Positions 8,233 to 16,866 of a stretch of 64,000 bases of DNA are shown here, piece by piece. The stretch covers positions 310,001-374,000 of the forward strand of contig JAQYWK010000002.1 of the NCBI GenBank assembly GCA_030145055.1, given 5' to 3'. Every line of letters begins with the position of its first letter. The first letter of the stretch is position 1. The stretch comes from Desulfovibrio sp. (GTDB taxonomy: Bacteria; Desulfobacterota; Desulfovibrionia; Desulfovibrionales; Desulfovibrionaceae). Under the pieces are notes generated by a model, which was given only the letters and a program-made list of their open reading frames with translations, was not told where the DNA came from and searched no databases. A program made the position numbers and the translations under genes.

Positions 8233-9492
8233 TTATTCTGCTCTCATAATTTTAATCGTCGTAGCTACCATAGTCGTGACTGCCGTAGATATTGTAGATT
8301 CTGGCGGAGGGAGAAATTTGCTATTATGCAGACCGGGCATTGTTATTCCGGATGAGTGAAATGATTCCATATCGGAAAGAGATGTTGCTCCCGCAAAAAA
8401 CAGACAGCAAGGTATCTCGTTCGAAGCTGCTTTTCTGAAGAGCGCGAAATCCTCGCTCCCCATAACCTTATCAACTTTTGAAATATTCCCCTCGCCCAAA
8501 TTATCAATCACTACAGATTTCACAATTTCAGCGAGATTCTTATCATTGATGGTTGCGGGCAGTTCATCCGCTTCATTTAGATCTATAATTGGGAGTAGGT
8601 TTTCGGGAATATCCATGGAAAGTGCTTCGTTTTTACAAATTCGCTTTATGGAATTCAATATTCGGTTCCGACTATCCGAATCAAAAAATCTAGCAGTAAC
8701 TTCCATCACCACTTCTTCAGGGATAATATTCGCCCTAGTTCCGCCATGAATAGATCCGACCGTGACTACTGCCGGATTTAAAGGGCTAATTTCCCGGCTA
8801 ACTACAGTCTGTAGAGATGTCACAATTCTTGCCGCAAGAACGACTGGGTCCCTAGCTTCATGAGGAAATGCCCCATGCCCCCCTACTCCGCGTACTATGA
8901 TTTTAAGCTGAAAAGTACCCGCCATAATCGGACCGGAACGTACTGCGATTGATCCGCTCGAAATCGTAGGAAACACATGCATGGCGAGGCAATAATCTGG
9001 AGTCCCACACTTTTCAAACAGTCCGTCCTCAAGCATCCCTTTCGCGCCAGACATCGATTCTTCAGCTGGCTGACCTACAAAAAGGATACTACCTTTCCAA
9101 ACGTTCTTCATTTGAGTGAGAATTTTTGCTACTCCGACAAATACAGCCATGTGAATATCATGACCGCAACCGTGCATAACCCCGCAGGACCTACCAGAGG
9201 AATCAAGCGTTTTAACCGTGCTAGCATAATCAGCGCCCGATGTTTCAATAATCGGCAAAGCGTCCATGTCGGTGCGAATCATGATCGTTGGGCCATCACC
9301 ATTTTTCAGCACGCCCGCAATCCCGAAGCCACCAATATTTCTAATAACTTCTATGCCGCACGCTTCTAAATGCTCAGCCAATAGCGACGACGTCTTTTCT
9401 TCTAAACCGGAAAGTTCAGGATTTGCATGCAGTCGCTTATAAAGCGTTACCAAAGAAGCCAGCTCTTGCTGGACAATTTTACATAACGTCAT
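8233..9492 (-). CDS. M20-family amidohydrolase (N-acyl-amino-acid hydrolase / hippurate hydrolase type)
   Basis: 419 residues. The M20D signature is clear: MIRTDMDALPI near 72-82, the metal-binding MHGCGHDIHMA near 105-115, an EES motif (QPAEESMSGA) and a C-terminal GSEDFALF. The Cys in HGCGHD is typical of the M20D/HipO group, which removes acyl groups from amino acids or peptides using a bound metal pair. It has no signal peptide, so it is cytoplasmic. The exact substrate (hippurate, N-acetyl amino acid, indole-acetyl conjugates) cannot be told. The 64-aa gene 33 bp upstream on the same strand is probably cotranscribed. Confidence 0.88.
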   Translation of the reverse strand: MTLCKIVQQELASLVTLYKRLHANPELSGLEEKTSSLLAEHLEACGIEVIRNIGGFGIAGVLKNGDGPTIMIRTDMDALPIIETSGADYASTVKTLDSSGRSCGVMHGCGHDIHMAVFVGVAKILTQMKNVWKGSILFVGQPAEESMSGAKGMLEDGLFEKCGTPDYCLAMHVFPTISSGSIAVRSGPIMAGTFQLKIIVRGVGGHGAFPHEARDPVVLAARIVTSLQTVVSREISPLNPAVVTVGSIHGGTRANIIPEEVVMEVTARFFDSDSRNRILNSIKRICKNEALSMDIPENLLPIIDLNEADELPATINDKNLAEIVKSVVIDNLGEGNISKVDKVMGSEDFALFRKAASNEIPCCLFFAGATSLSDMESFHSSGITMPGLHNSKFLPPPESTISTAVTTMVATTIKIMRAE

Positions 9493-9525
9493 GCAATTGA
9501 AATTCCCATAAAATTTAGCAATAAA

Positions 9526-9720
9526 CTAATCTTTTTGGCGCCCGGAGTTTAAGGCTGCAACTTCGGTTTGAGCGCGCTTCTTAGCATCTTCAATAAGCGG
9601 ATGCAGAAGGCCTACGATACTGCGAACATTCAGATTCTCGGCTTCTTTTGAACAAAGCAAAACATCAAGCGCATCAAGCCCGTGAAAAATATAATCGACA
9701 CTCTTTTTTACATCGCTCAT
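9526..9720 (-). CDS. Small conserved-looking protein of unknown function, 64 aa
   Basis: I do not recognise a family. The 64-residue protein is mostly helical, with a leucine-rich segment (FHGLDALDVLLCSKEAENL) and a charged second half. A ribosome-binding site GAGGAGAT precedes the ATG at 9720. It lies directly upstream of the amidohydrolase on the same strand. Good RBS, sensible codon use and the conserved strand arrangement support a real gene. Confidence 0.65.
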   Translation of the reverse strand: MSDVKKSVDYIFHGLDALDVLLCSKEAENLNVRSIVGLLHPLIEDAKKRAQTEVAALNSGRQKD

Positions 9721-9849
9721 CTATATCTCCTCAAATAAAATTTATATACTTAAAAACATCAAAATAGTATTGATAGCATGTACTGATGTCTATGAATAAT
9801 TGTTCTTTTTTAGATAAAATCTACAACATTTATGAATAAGGATATCAAA

Positions 9850-10200
9850 ATGAGTTATAAAGTCGTTTTTCATATTGATTGGGATGATGATAAAATTTTG
9901 AACATGGCGCTCGGTAATATTGAAAACTTAATCAAAGATCCGTCGGCTACAGGTTCTGAAATACATATTGTTTCAAATGGCAATTCTGTACGGTTATTTC
10001 GTACTGAATTCTGCGAGGAGAATATTGCCAGAATCAAGTCGCTTCATTCAGATGGAGTCAGATTTTGCCTTTGCAATAATTCACTAAACAAGCTTCATTT
10101 CAAACCAGAAGATATGATTGATATATGTGAAGTCGTGCCCGCAGGCATCATCGAAATCTGTAAGCTTCAAACGGCAGGATGCGCATATATAAAACCATAA
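9850..10200 (+). CDS. DsrE-like family protein
   Basis: 116 residues from the ATG at 9850, preceded by AAGGAT at good spacing; an upstream ATG at 9832 lacks such a site. The sequence follows the DsrE/DsrF-like alpha/beta fold seen in COG1416 proteins: KVVFHIDWDD, then a run of helices with EIHIVSNGNSVRLF, and a cysteine in FCLCNNSL before VPAGIIEICKLQTAGCAYIKP. The FCLCNNS position matches the conserved cysteine of the family, used in persulfide relay in DsrE and TusD. In a sulfate reducer a sulfur-trafficking role is plausible but unproven. Confidence 0.8.
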   Translation: MSYKVVFHIDWDDDKILNMALGNIENLIKDPSATGSEIHIVSNGNSVRLFRTEFCEENIARIKSLHSDGVRFCLCNNSLNKLHFKPEDMIDICEVVPAGIIEICKLQTAGCAYIKP

Positions 10201-10204
10201 TAGC

Positions 10205-10234
10205 AAAAAAGCCGGACCATTCCAGATCCGGCTT
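10205..10234 (-). terminator. Terminator after glutamate decarboxylase
   Basis: On the minus strand AAGCCGGA, a 10-nt loop and TCCGGCTT are followed by a T-tract. It lies 16 bp past the gad stop and may also act on the convergent DsrE-like gene. Confidence 0.82.
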
Positions 10235-10249
10235 ATGATAATTACATAT

Positions 10250-11653
10250 TTAACACTGTTTAAGAGTAGTTTTGTTGCTTTTTTGCGAAGAGTGATCCTC
10301 AGTTTGTAGGAACTCCAATATCCGACGCATATCTTCCATGAAAAGATGTGCCATATCCATGCTCATTCCTTCCTTAACAACTATTCGCAAAACCTTATCA
10401 TCCTCACAATTTTCAGGCATTGTATATGCTGGAACCAGCCATCCGCGATGCCTGAGCATTTCAGATATACGGAAAACATCAAAATCAGCATCTACATCAC
10501 GTCTAATACGGAAGGTGATCAGCGGCATGCGTAGCTGTTTAATAAGGGATTGAAATACTCCAGTTTCTTCAAGTTCTGCTTTAAGAAAACTAGCTGTATC
10601 CATACATGATTGCAAAATACGGGTGTACCCTTCTTTACCTAAACGTATGAAATTATAGTATTGTGCTACAATCTGATTTCCGGGACGTGAAAAGTTAAGC
10701 GCGAAGGTAGGCATTTCACCACCAAGGTAATTAACACGGAAAACTAAATCTTCCGGCAATTCTTCAGTGTCACGCCAGATCGCCCAGCCGACACCGGGGT
10801 AAACCAAACCATATTTATGGCCAGACACATTAATCGATTTTACCCACTTAAGTCTGAAATCCCATTCGAGAGCGGGAGTAAGGAAAGGAGCAATGAACCC
10901 ACCACTCGCAGCGTCAACATGTAGAGGTATTTCATATCCCGTTTCAGCGTTGAATTTATCAAGCGCATCGTTGTATTCTTTTACTGGCTCAAATTCCCCA
11001 GTATGAGTTGTGCCGAGAATTGCGACAACGCCGATGGTGTTTTCATCGCAGGCTTCTAAGACATCTTTAGTCTTCATGCTATAGTGATCATCGGAAACTG
11101 GCACCAAACGCGGCTCAACCTCCCAATATCTGCAAAATTTCTCCCAGCAGACCTGAACACTCGAGCTAATAACCATATTTGGTTTGTCAGTGGGCTTTCC
11201 CTTCGCTTTCATGCGATCACGCCATTTCCACTTTAATGCCATTCCACAAAGCATAGCAGCTTCGCTTGATCCAGTGGTGGAACAACCACAAGTGTCATTT
11301 TCATCCGGCGCATTAAAAAGCTCTGACAAAATATGTACGCAACGCTCTTCAAGCTCTGCGGTTTGTGGATATTCATCCTTATCAATCATATTTTTATCGA
11401 ATGTCTCGGTCATAAGCTGACGAGCTTCATCTTCCATCCAAGTGGTGACAAAGGTCGCCAGATTCAATCTGGAATTACCGTCCAACATTAATTCATCCTT
11501 AACTAATGCATACGCATGCCTTGGATCGATGCTGCCCTCCGGCATGGAATATTTGGGGATCGGTTCTTCAAGATCACGCGAACCATAGATTGGCATGATG
11601 AAATTCTTCTTATTGTCTTTATCTTTTTTCTTTTTTTGAACTTTATGTATCAT
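10250..11653 (-). CDS. gadB: Glutamate decarboxylase
   Basis: 467 residues, the usual length for bacterial GadA/GadB (466 in E. coli). PLP group II decarboxylase features are complete: CGCSTTGSSEAAMLCG, HVDAASGGFIAPF, and the Schiff-base lysine K280 in SINVSGHKYGLVYPGVGW. The enzyme converts glutamate to GABA with uptake of one proton, the core of glutamate-dependent acid resistance. No GadC-type glutamate/GABA antiporter is in the window. The N-terminus has an unusual lysine-rich run (QKKKKDKDNKK). It is divergent from the potassium channel gene across 251 bp, so the two promoters share one intergenic region. Confidence 0.95.
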   Translation of the reverse strand: MIHKVQKKKKDKDNKKNFIMPIYGSRDLEEPIPKYSMPEGSIDPRHAYALVKDELMLDGNSRLNLATFVTTWMEDEARQLMTETFDKNMIDKDEYPQTAELEERCVHILSELFNAPDENDTCGCSTTGSSEAAMLCGMALKWKWRDRMKAKGKPTDKPNMVISSSVQVCWEKFCRYWEVEPRLVPVSDDHYSMKTKDVLEACDENTIGVVAILGTTHTGEFEPVKEYNDALDKFNAETGYEIPLHVDAASGGFIAPFLTPALEWDFRLKWVKSINVSGHKYGLVYPGVGWAIWRDTEELPEDLVFRVNYLGGEMPTFALNFSRPGNQIVAQYYNFIRLGKEGYTRILQSCMDTASFLKAELEETGVFQSLIKQLRMPLITFRIRRDVDADFDVFRISEMLRHRGWLVPAYTMPENCEDDKVLRIVVKEGMSMDMAHLFMEDMRRILEFLQTEDHSSQKSNKTTLKQC

Positions 11654-11904
11654 TAGTTATCCCCTTATTTAATTGGTAAGTTGAAAAATAACGTTTATGA
11701 ACTTCTCTTAAACTTTATAACCTGAATCAATTTAATCTTGATATAAACATATTGGAATATTCGGTGCAAGATCATTGCGGAGTAAAGATTATATTCATAC
11801 AACAAGAAGGAATACTATTCGAAAATTATCATTTTCATTCGATGCGAACTTGTTTAATTTATGATAAGTTTTCAATACCTAATAAACTTTTACTTAATGA
11901 ATAA

Positions 11905-13284
11905 ATGACATCCAAAACACGCCCTCACTTACAATTACTTGTTGCCATTTTACTCGTTTTGCTTGTTGGAACGGTGGGCTATCTACTGCTTGAAGATGGG
12001 TGGACGGTGCTAGACGCCCTCTACATGACAGTCATAACCATCACAACTATCGGTTATGGTGAAATTCATGAGCTTTCATCAGCCAGTCGCATTTTTACGA
12101 TTGGACTTATTTTTACAGGCCTCGGGGTCGCGGCAGTATTTGCTACGCAAATTGCTAAAATGATAGTGCAATCCGGAATCAAAAACTTATACGAGAAACG
12201 TAAAATGAACGACAAAATTAACAAGCTTCAATCACACACCATTATTTGCGGTTATGGCCGTATCGGTCGATCCATTAGCCTGAAACTTTTCGAGCTTGGA
12301 CTAGATTTTGTTATTTTAGATACTAGCGAAGAAAAATTAAATGAAGCTGAACAACGCGGATACTTAACAATGCACGGAGACGCCGCTGTCGATGGAGTTC
12401 TGCTTTCAGCAGGCATCGGACGGGCTGAATACATTGTGCTGTGCATTAATAATGATGCGGACAATATTAATATTTCATTGGCTGCGCGTGAACTGAATCC
12501 CGATATATTCGTTGTAGCAAGAGGTTCTGACCCAACAATTGAATATAGAATGCTAAGAGCCGGAGCGAACACGGTAGTTTACCCCATGACCCTCGGCGGT
12601 GAGCAGATCGCACACATATTAGCTCGCCATGCAGGTGTTGCCCCAGCGAACAACAAAGGCACTGCTCCTCATGACGTAATGGGATACAGCCTTAAAATAT
12701 TTCCATATTTAGAAGATGAACAACTCACAGTTGCGGATGCTCTCAAACGGACAAATTCACAAAAAGCACTGGTATTACACCGCGTTGACGGAGAAGATAT
12801 AGAAGATCCTGATGATAATGAAGTGCTGGAGCATGGGGATTCGCTCTTAGTTCTGGTGCGTTGCGAGAAATCCACCAAGACCAATATTGAAGAAACCGTA
12901 ACGTGGTCAGAAGATCTACTTTTGGGCATCCCTTCGATTGACGCAGAACACCGGGTGCTTGTTAAATACGCAGAAGATTTTCAAAAGGCAGTAAACGAGG
13001 GGAAAGAAGGCGAAGCCATTGCAAGGCTGTTTGACAGATTACTGGAGTACACCACCAGCCATTTTGCGAGAGAAGAAGGATTCATGCAAAAGCGTGGGTA
13101 TCCGGATATTGAAGAGCACATGAAAGAACACCGCCGTATTACCCGCGAGGTTATGGAACTGAATCGTGATAAACGGTATGTATTCTCAGAAAGCGTTGAT
13201 AAATTTCTACAAGACTGGATTATCAATCATATTAATCATACTGATCGGAAGTATGTTAAGTTTATGTTGGAGAATAAGAAGTAG
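11905..13284 (+). CDS. Potassium channel with RCK domains fused to a C-terminal haemerythrin domain
   Basis: 459 residues with three parts. (1) A two-helix pore module at about 11-90 with the K+ selectivity filter TTIGYGE (47-53). (2) A cytosolic RCK unit: the Rossmann TrkA-N part with CGYGRIGRS (about 115-124) and D139 at the end of strand 2, then a TrkA-C part (about 258-322). (3) A haemerythrin domain at about 333-455 starting with the typical VTWSEDLLLGIPSIDAEH. The diiron ligands are all present at canonical spacing: H349, H386, E390, H405, H409, H442 and D447. The first two parts make a ligand-gated K+ channel. Haemerythrins bind O2 or NO, so gating by oxygen or NO is a natural inference. 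It is divergent from gadB. Confidence 0.92.
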   Translation: MTSKTRPHLQLLVAILLVLLVGTVGYLLLEDGWTVLDALYMTVITITTIGYGEIHELSSASRIFTIGLIFTGLGVAAVFATQIAKMIVQSGIKNLYEKRKMNDKINKLQSHTIICGYGRIGRSISLKLFELGLDFVILDTSEEKLNEAEQRGYLTMHGDAAVDGVLLSAGIGRAEYIVLCINNDADNINISLAARELNPDIFVVARGSDPTIEYRMLRAGANTVVYPMTLGGEQIAHILARHAGVAPANNKGTAPHDVMGYSLKIFPYLEDEQLTVADALKRTNSQKALVLHRVDGEDIEDPDDNEVLEHGDSLLVLVRCEKSTKTNIEETVTWSEDLLLGIPSIDAEHRVLVKYAEDFQKAVNEGKEGEAIARLFDRLLEYTTSHFAREEGFMQKRGYPDIEEHMKEHRRITREVMELNRDKRYVFSESVDKFLQDWIINHINHTDRKYVKFMLENKK

Positions 13285-13340
13285 TTGATTCGTTAAGATT
13301 AAGACGAGAGATTATTGCAGAAGATTACAGATTATTAGAA

Positions 13341-13373
13341 TCGCCGTGGCTCGTAAGAGCTGCGGCTTTTTTT
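13341..13373 (+). terminator. Terminator after the channel gene
   Basis: GCCG-TG-GCTC, loop GTAA, GAGC-TG-CGGC, then seven T residues; 57 bp after the channel stop. Confidence 0.8.
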
Positions 13374-13460
13374 ACGGCAAGAAAGCACTAGGTAAGGTCA
13401 CTAACATGAGTCAAGCCATCAAATAAAAGGACCTATTCAAGGGCAGGATATAGAACACAA

Positions 13461-13497
13461 AAAAGCCGCAACTTTTGCAAGCTGCGGCTTTTTATGC
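13461..13497. terminator. Terminator for the tRNA-Leu/secG transcript (bidirectional)
   Basis: AAAAGCCGCA and TGCGGCTTTT flank a loop with inner pairing CTT/AAG. On the minus strand it lies just past the 3' end of the first tRNA-Leu copy and is followed by a T-tract. It can also act rightward. Confidence 0.78.
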
Positions 13498-13502
13498 ACT
13501 CA

Positions 13503-13589
13503 TGGTGCCGAGGGGGGGACTCGAACCCCCACGGAATTTCTTCCACTAGCCCCTCAAGCTAGCGTGTCTACCAATTCCACCACCTCGGC
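13503..13589 (-). tRNA. tRNA-Leu (anticodon GAG), copy 2 in transcription order
   Basis: 87 nt including the encoded CCA. The acceptor stem is GCCGAGG/CCTCGGC with discriminator A, there is a long variable arm as in class II tRNAs, and the anticodon stem-loop is CTAGC-TTGAGGG-GCTAG, giving anticodon GAG (CUC/CUU codons). The sequence is identical to the copy at 13749-13835. Confidence 0.97.
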
Positions 13590-13748
13590 TGAGGTGAATT
13601 AATTCAAAGAACGATCCGACTTAGAGGGATGAATGTCTGCAACCGTTTCGCTAATGAGGTATTAGCGAGAATTGAATTTATTTGCAAGATGTTTTTGCAA
13701 ATAATTGCCCAGAATATTTAGACTTATCGTCTAGATATATTTTTCAGA

Positions 13749-13835
13749 TGGTGCCGAGGGGGGGACTCGAACCCCCACGGAATTTCTTCCACTAGCCCCT
13801 CAAGCTAGCGTGTCTACCAATTCCACCACCTCGGC
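13749..13835 (-). tRNA. tRNA-Leu (anticodon GAG), copy 1 in transcription order
   Basis: The same 87-nt class II tRNA with encoded CCA, 159 bp upstream of its twin and 54 bp downstream of secG on the same strand. The order secG then tRNA-Leu(GAG) matches secG-leuU of E. coli. Confidence 0.97.
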
Positions 13836-13889
13836 TCTGAAAAATCTGAGCTTATATTATCAAAGAACTATTTGAGGGCTATTAAATGA

Positions 13890-14231
13890 CTATTCTTTCA
13901 CTTCGGTTTCGCCAGCTGGGTTCTCAAAAGTAACCACTGGTTTTTCACCTTCTGGCATCGGAGTAACAATAGTGTCACCCTGAAGCATGATAGAATCATC
14001 GGAAACTTTATTTCCAGAAATGACGTTGTAGCTGAGTGATGTGATCAAGAAGACTGCTGCAAGAAAAGCAGTAATCTTAACTAGAACTCCACCAGCTCCG
14101 GTGCTACCGAAAACTGAGCCACTTCCTCCGCCGAAAATTACACCCATGTCTTCTTTACCGCTCTGTAAAAGAACGAAGATAATCAAGAAGATGCAGGCGA
14201 TAACGTGTACTGTAATTACTAGCGTTTGCAA
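13890..14231 (-). CDS. secG: Preprotein translocase subunit SecG
   Basis: 113 residues. Two transmembrane helices (about 3-20 and 50-70) flank the conserved cytosolic loop VLLQSGKEDMGVIFGGGSGSVFG, which is diagnostic of SecG, the small accessory subunit of the SecYEG channel. The start is a TTG at 14231 with AAGGA 9 bp upstream; no ATG is available at a sensible place. A Pro/Glu-rich cytoplasmic tail of about 30 residues extends the protein, as in many delta-proteobacteria. It lies 45 bp after tpiA and 54 bp before the tandem tRNA-Leu genes, all on one strand. Confidence 0.93.
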   Translation of the reverse strand: MQTLVITVHVIACIFLIIFVLLQSGKEDMGVIFGGGSGSVFGSTGAGGVLVKITAFLAAVFLITSLSYNVISGNKVSDDSIMLQGDTIVTPMPEGEKPVVTFENPAGETEVKE

Positions 14232-14276
14232 AGCTTTTATTTCCTTTTTTTTTAATCAAGCTTATGGCTGATTCAT

Positions 14277-15032
14277 TTATGCCAGAGCAATCTGGCTGAA
14301 ACTTTCGCCGTCCAAGCTCGCGCCTCCTACCAATACACCGTCGACATTGTCAAGCGATATAATCTGAGCGCAGTTAGCAGGTTTAACACTTCCACCATAT
14401 AAGATTCTGATTTCACTAGCTTTTTTAGGAAAAATATTTTTTAGCTTTTTTCTAACAAAACCATGAGCTTCAACAATTTCGTCCGTTCCGGCCACTTCTC
14501 CAGTACCAATTGCCCAGACAGGTTCGTAGGCAATTACGATGGATTCTGGCGCGAATTCTGCGGGCATTTCCGCAAGTCCGGCTTCAAGCTGTTCATCAAT
14601 AATCTGCTGAACTTTTCCAGCCTTTCTCTGCTCGATGGTTTCACCAATACAAAGAATCATGGAAAGTCCGGCTTTAAGCCCGAAGGCAACTTTTTTCCCA
14701 ACAAATTCGCTGGACTCACCCATAACGTGCCTACGCTCGGAATGTCCAGCCAAGGAGAACCCACATCCGACATCTTTTAGCATTTCCGGTGATATTTCCC
14801 CGGTAAACGCCCCTTCCTCAGCCGGATACATATTTTCGGCACATAGGTGGCATCCATCCCTTCCGGCGAGCACTGTCCCTACGCTTTCGAGAGCAGTAAA
14901 GGGAGCGGCAATAAGAACTTCCCTGTCAGCGGGCAGTTTTCCATCAATTCTCGAAATAAAATCCTGCGCAGTAGCCTTTGCTTCCGCACGGGTTTTGTAC
15001 ATCTTCCAGTTAGCGGCCATCAATTTTTTCAT
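14277..15032 (-). CDS. tpiA: Triosephosphate isomerase
   Basis: 251 residues, standard length. Signature elements: AANWKMYKT at the N-terminus (substrate-binding N and catalytic K), AGHSERRH (catalytic His loop), the catalytic Glu in VIAYEPVWAIGTG, which runs into loop 6, and ILYGGSVKPAN followed by GVLVGGASL. It interconverts dihydroxyacetone phosphate and glyceraldehyde 3-phosphate in glycolysis and gluconeogenesis. Its ATG overlaps the pgk stop by 4 bp (ATGA), so the two are translationally coupled, and secG follows 45 bp downstream. Confidence 0.97.
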   Translation of the reverse strand: MKKLMAANWKMYKTRAEAKATAQDFISRIDGKLPADREVLIAAPFTALESVGTVLAGRDGCHLCAENMYPAEEGAFTGEISPEMLKDVGCGFSLAGHSERRHVMGESSEFVGKKVAFGLKAGLSMILCIGETIEQRKAGKVQQIIDEQLEAGLAEMPAEFAPESIVIAYEPVWAIGTGEVAGTDEIVEAHGFVRKKLKNIFPKKASEIRILYGGSVKPANCAQIISLDNVDGVLVGGASLDGESFSQIALA

Positions 15033-16222
15033 TTATCCAAATTCTCCTTCAAGGCTTTGAAGGCAGGAAGTTCTTTTCCTTCGAGAAACTCGAGGAATGA
15101 ACCGCCTCCTGTGGATATAAAGGTAAAGTCGTCTTGCAGTCCAGCCTTGTGAACAACTGCATCGGTATCTCCCCCTCCAACGATGGTAATGCCGTCGGAC
15201 TCGGCCATGGCTTTACAAACTTTCATTGATCCATCGGCAAAAGCCGGTTTCTCGAAAAGTCCCATAGGTCCGTTCCAAACTATTGTCTGAGCCTCTGAAA
15301 TAACATCACAAAATTTTTGAACGGTAACAGGTCCGATATCAAGAAGCATTCCATCTTCAGGGACATTATCCCCCGTGCAGATACCGGAAGCTTCATCAGT
15401 GTTTACGCCCCATACAAAGTCTTCAGGTAAGTGCAGATCTGTACCAGACGCGGCAGCTTTAGTAATAATTTCACGGGCGGTATCAACAAGGGATTCTTCG
15501 ACTAAAGATTTACCGACACTCTTACCCTGTGCAAGTAGAAAAGTATTAGCCATTGCCCCGCCGATAATAAAGTGATCAACCTTTCCGATCAGATTATTAA
15601 GAATACCAAGCTTCGAGGAAACTTTAGCACCGCCGGAAATTGCAATATAAGGCTTCTTAGGAGCTTTAAGAGCTTCACCAAGGTTTTCCCACTCAAGCTT
15701 AAGTAAAAATCCAGCACAACACTGTTTAGCAGAATAAGGAACATCCACAACTGAGGCGTTAGGTCTGTGAGCAACTCCGAAAGCGTCATTCACGTATATA
15801 TCGGCGAGTGAAGCCAGCTTTGCGCCGAAATCGCCCCTATCTTCTGGAGTCTTACCCTCCTCTTCAGGATGGAAACGAAGATTCTCAAGCATAAGAACCT
15901 GCCCCGGCTTAAGCGCGGCAGCCATCTTTTCAACTTCAGGACCAACGCAATCAGGAGCAAGAACAACTTCTAGTCCTAGATATTCACCGAGGCGCTTGGC
16001 CACAGGACCAAGGCTGAACTTAGCTACCTTTTCACCTTTAGGCTTTCCAAGATGAGCCATAACTATAACCGCCGCGCCCTTATCAAGAGCATACTTAATA
16101 GTAGGAACTCCGGCTTTAATGCGGTTGTCGTCAGTAATTGTTTCACCATCAAGAGGAACATTAAAGTCCACTCTGATGAGAATCTTTTTACCGGTAATAT
16201 CAAGTTGATTAATGAAGCGCAT
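15029..16222 (-). CDS. pgk: Phosphoglycerate kinase
   Basis: 397 residues from the ATG at 16222; a GTG at 16228 is in frame but lies inside the GGAG ribosome-binding region, so the ATG is preferred. The family features are complete: RVDFNVPLD near 17-25, HLGKPKGE, ENLRFHPEEE, GGAKVSSKLGIL, the hinge WNGPMGLFE, and the C-terminal nucleotide-binding GGGDTDAVV. It catalyses the ATP-forming step between 1,3-bisphosphoglycerate and 3-phosphoglycerate. First gene of the pgk-tpiA-secG-tRNA-Leu series. Confidence 0.97.
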   Translation of the reverse strand: MRFINQLDITGKKILIRVDFNVPLDGETITDDNRIKAGVPTIKYALDKGAAVIVMAHLGKPKGEKVAKFSLGPVAKRLGEYLGLEVVLAPDCVGPEVEKMAAALKPGQVLMLENLRFHPEEEGKTPEDRGDFGAKLASLADIYVNDAFGVAHRPNASVVDVPYSAKQCCAGFLLKLEWENLGEALKAPKKPYIAISGGAKVSSKLGILNNLIGKVDHFIIGGAMANTFLLAQGKSVGKSLVEESLVDTAREIITKAAASGTDLHLPEDFVWGVNTDEASGICTGDNVPEDGMLLDIGPVTVQKFCDVISEAQTIVWNGPMGLFEKPAFADGSMKVCKAMAESDGITIVGGGDTDAVVHKAGLQDDFTFISTGGGSFLEFLEGKELPAFKALKENLDK

Positions 16223-16270
16223 GTTCACTCCGTTCTTTTGCGATTTATATTATATACTTAAACAAACAAT

Positions 16271-16732
16271 CTAAATTTCAAGATCATAAAGAAGCGCATC
16301 TTCTTTAGTGTCCGGGTAATATTTCTTACGCACCCCGACCTGTCTAAACCCTAAACTTTCATAAAGAGCTATAGCGGGAAAATTTGACCTTTTGACATCC
16401 AAAAGACCTTTTTTAACATCAGTCTCTTTACTTTGCTTAATCAGAAACTGCATTAGGTCTCTGCCAATCCCCCTTTTTCTAAAATCGGGGTGAACTCCTA
16501 AATTTAGAACTTCCATCTCATCTAACACTCTGGAATAAGCCAGATAACCCACAAGAAGTCCGTCAAGAACGTAGCCTAAAATATAAAACGCCCTTCTTTC
16601 AAGACCGAGCCGAAACTGATCCTCACTCCACGAATAATCGAAACAAACCTGCTCAAGAGCCCTCAATTCATTAAGAGACTCAAGCCCAAGTTCAATTATC
16701 TCGCAACAAGAGGTGACTTCTGTGCTTTTCAT
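16271..16732 (-). CDS. rimI: Ribosomal-protein-alanine N-acetyltransferase (GNAT family)
   Basis: 153 residues with a GNAT fold. The acetyl-CoA-binding motif HPDFRKRGIGRDLMQFLIK (R/Q-x-x-G-x-G/A type) and the C-terminal IALYESLGFRQVGVRKKYYPD...DALLYDLEI fit RimI, which acetylates the N-terminal alanine of ribosomal protein S18; rpsR itself is at 46248. Related GNATs acetylate other N-termini, so the target is inferred. It is upstream of pgk on the same strand, separated by 48 bp. Confidence 0.85.
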   Translation of the reverse strand: MKSTEVTSCCEIIELGLESLNELRALEQVCFDYSWSEDQFRLGLERRAFYILGYVLDGLLVGYLAYSRVLDEMEVLNLGVHPDFRKRGIGRDLMQFLIKQSKETDVKKGLLDVKRSNFPAIALYESLGFRQVGVRKKYYPDTKEDALLYDLEI

Positions 16733-16866
16733 ATTGTAAACTATCTGTCAGTAAAGCATGACTAGAGTGTGAAGTTCGTAATTAGTGTCAACTCGATTCT
16801 TTTACACACAATTCAGCCGAATTGGAAGAACGAGTGGCATAAAAATCTGATAGTAATTAGGAAAAA

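Noticed and set aside
13590-13748. Spacer between the two tRNA-Leu genes as a remnant of an integrated element
   Set aside because: Only 159 bp, with no ORF, no integrase and no recognisable repeat other than the tRNAs.
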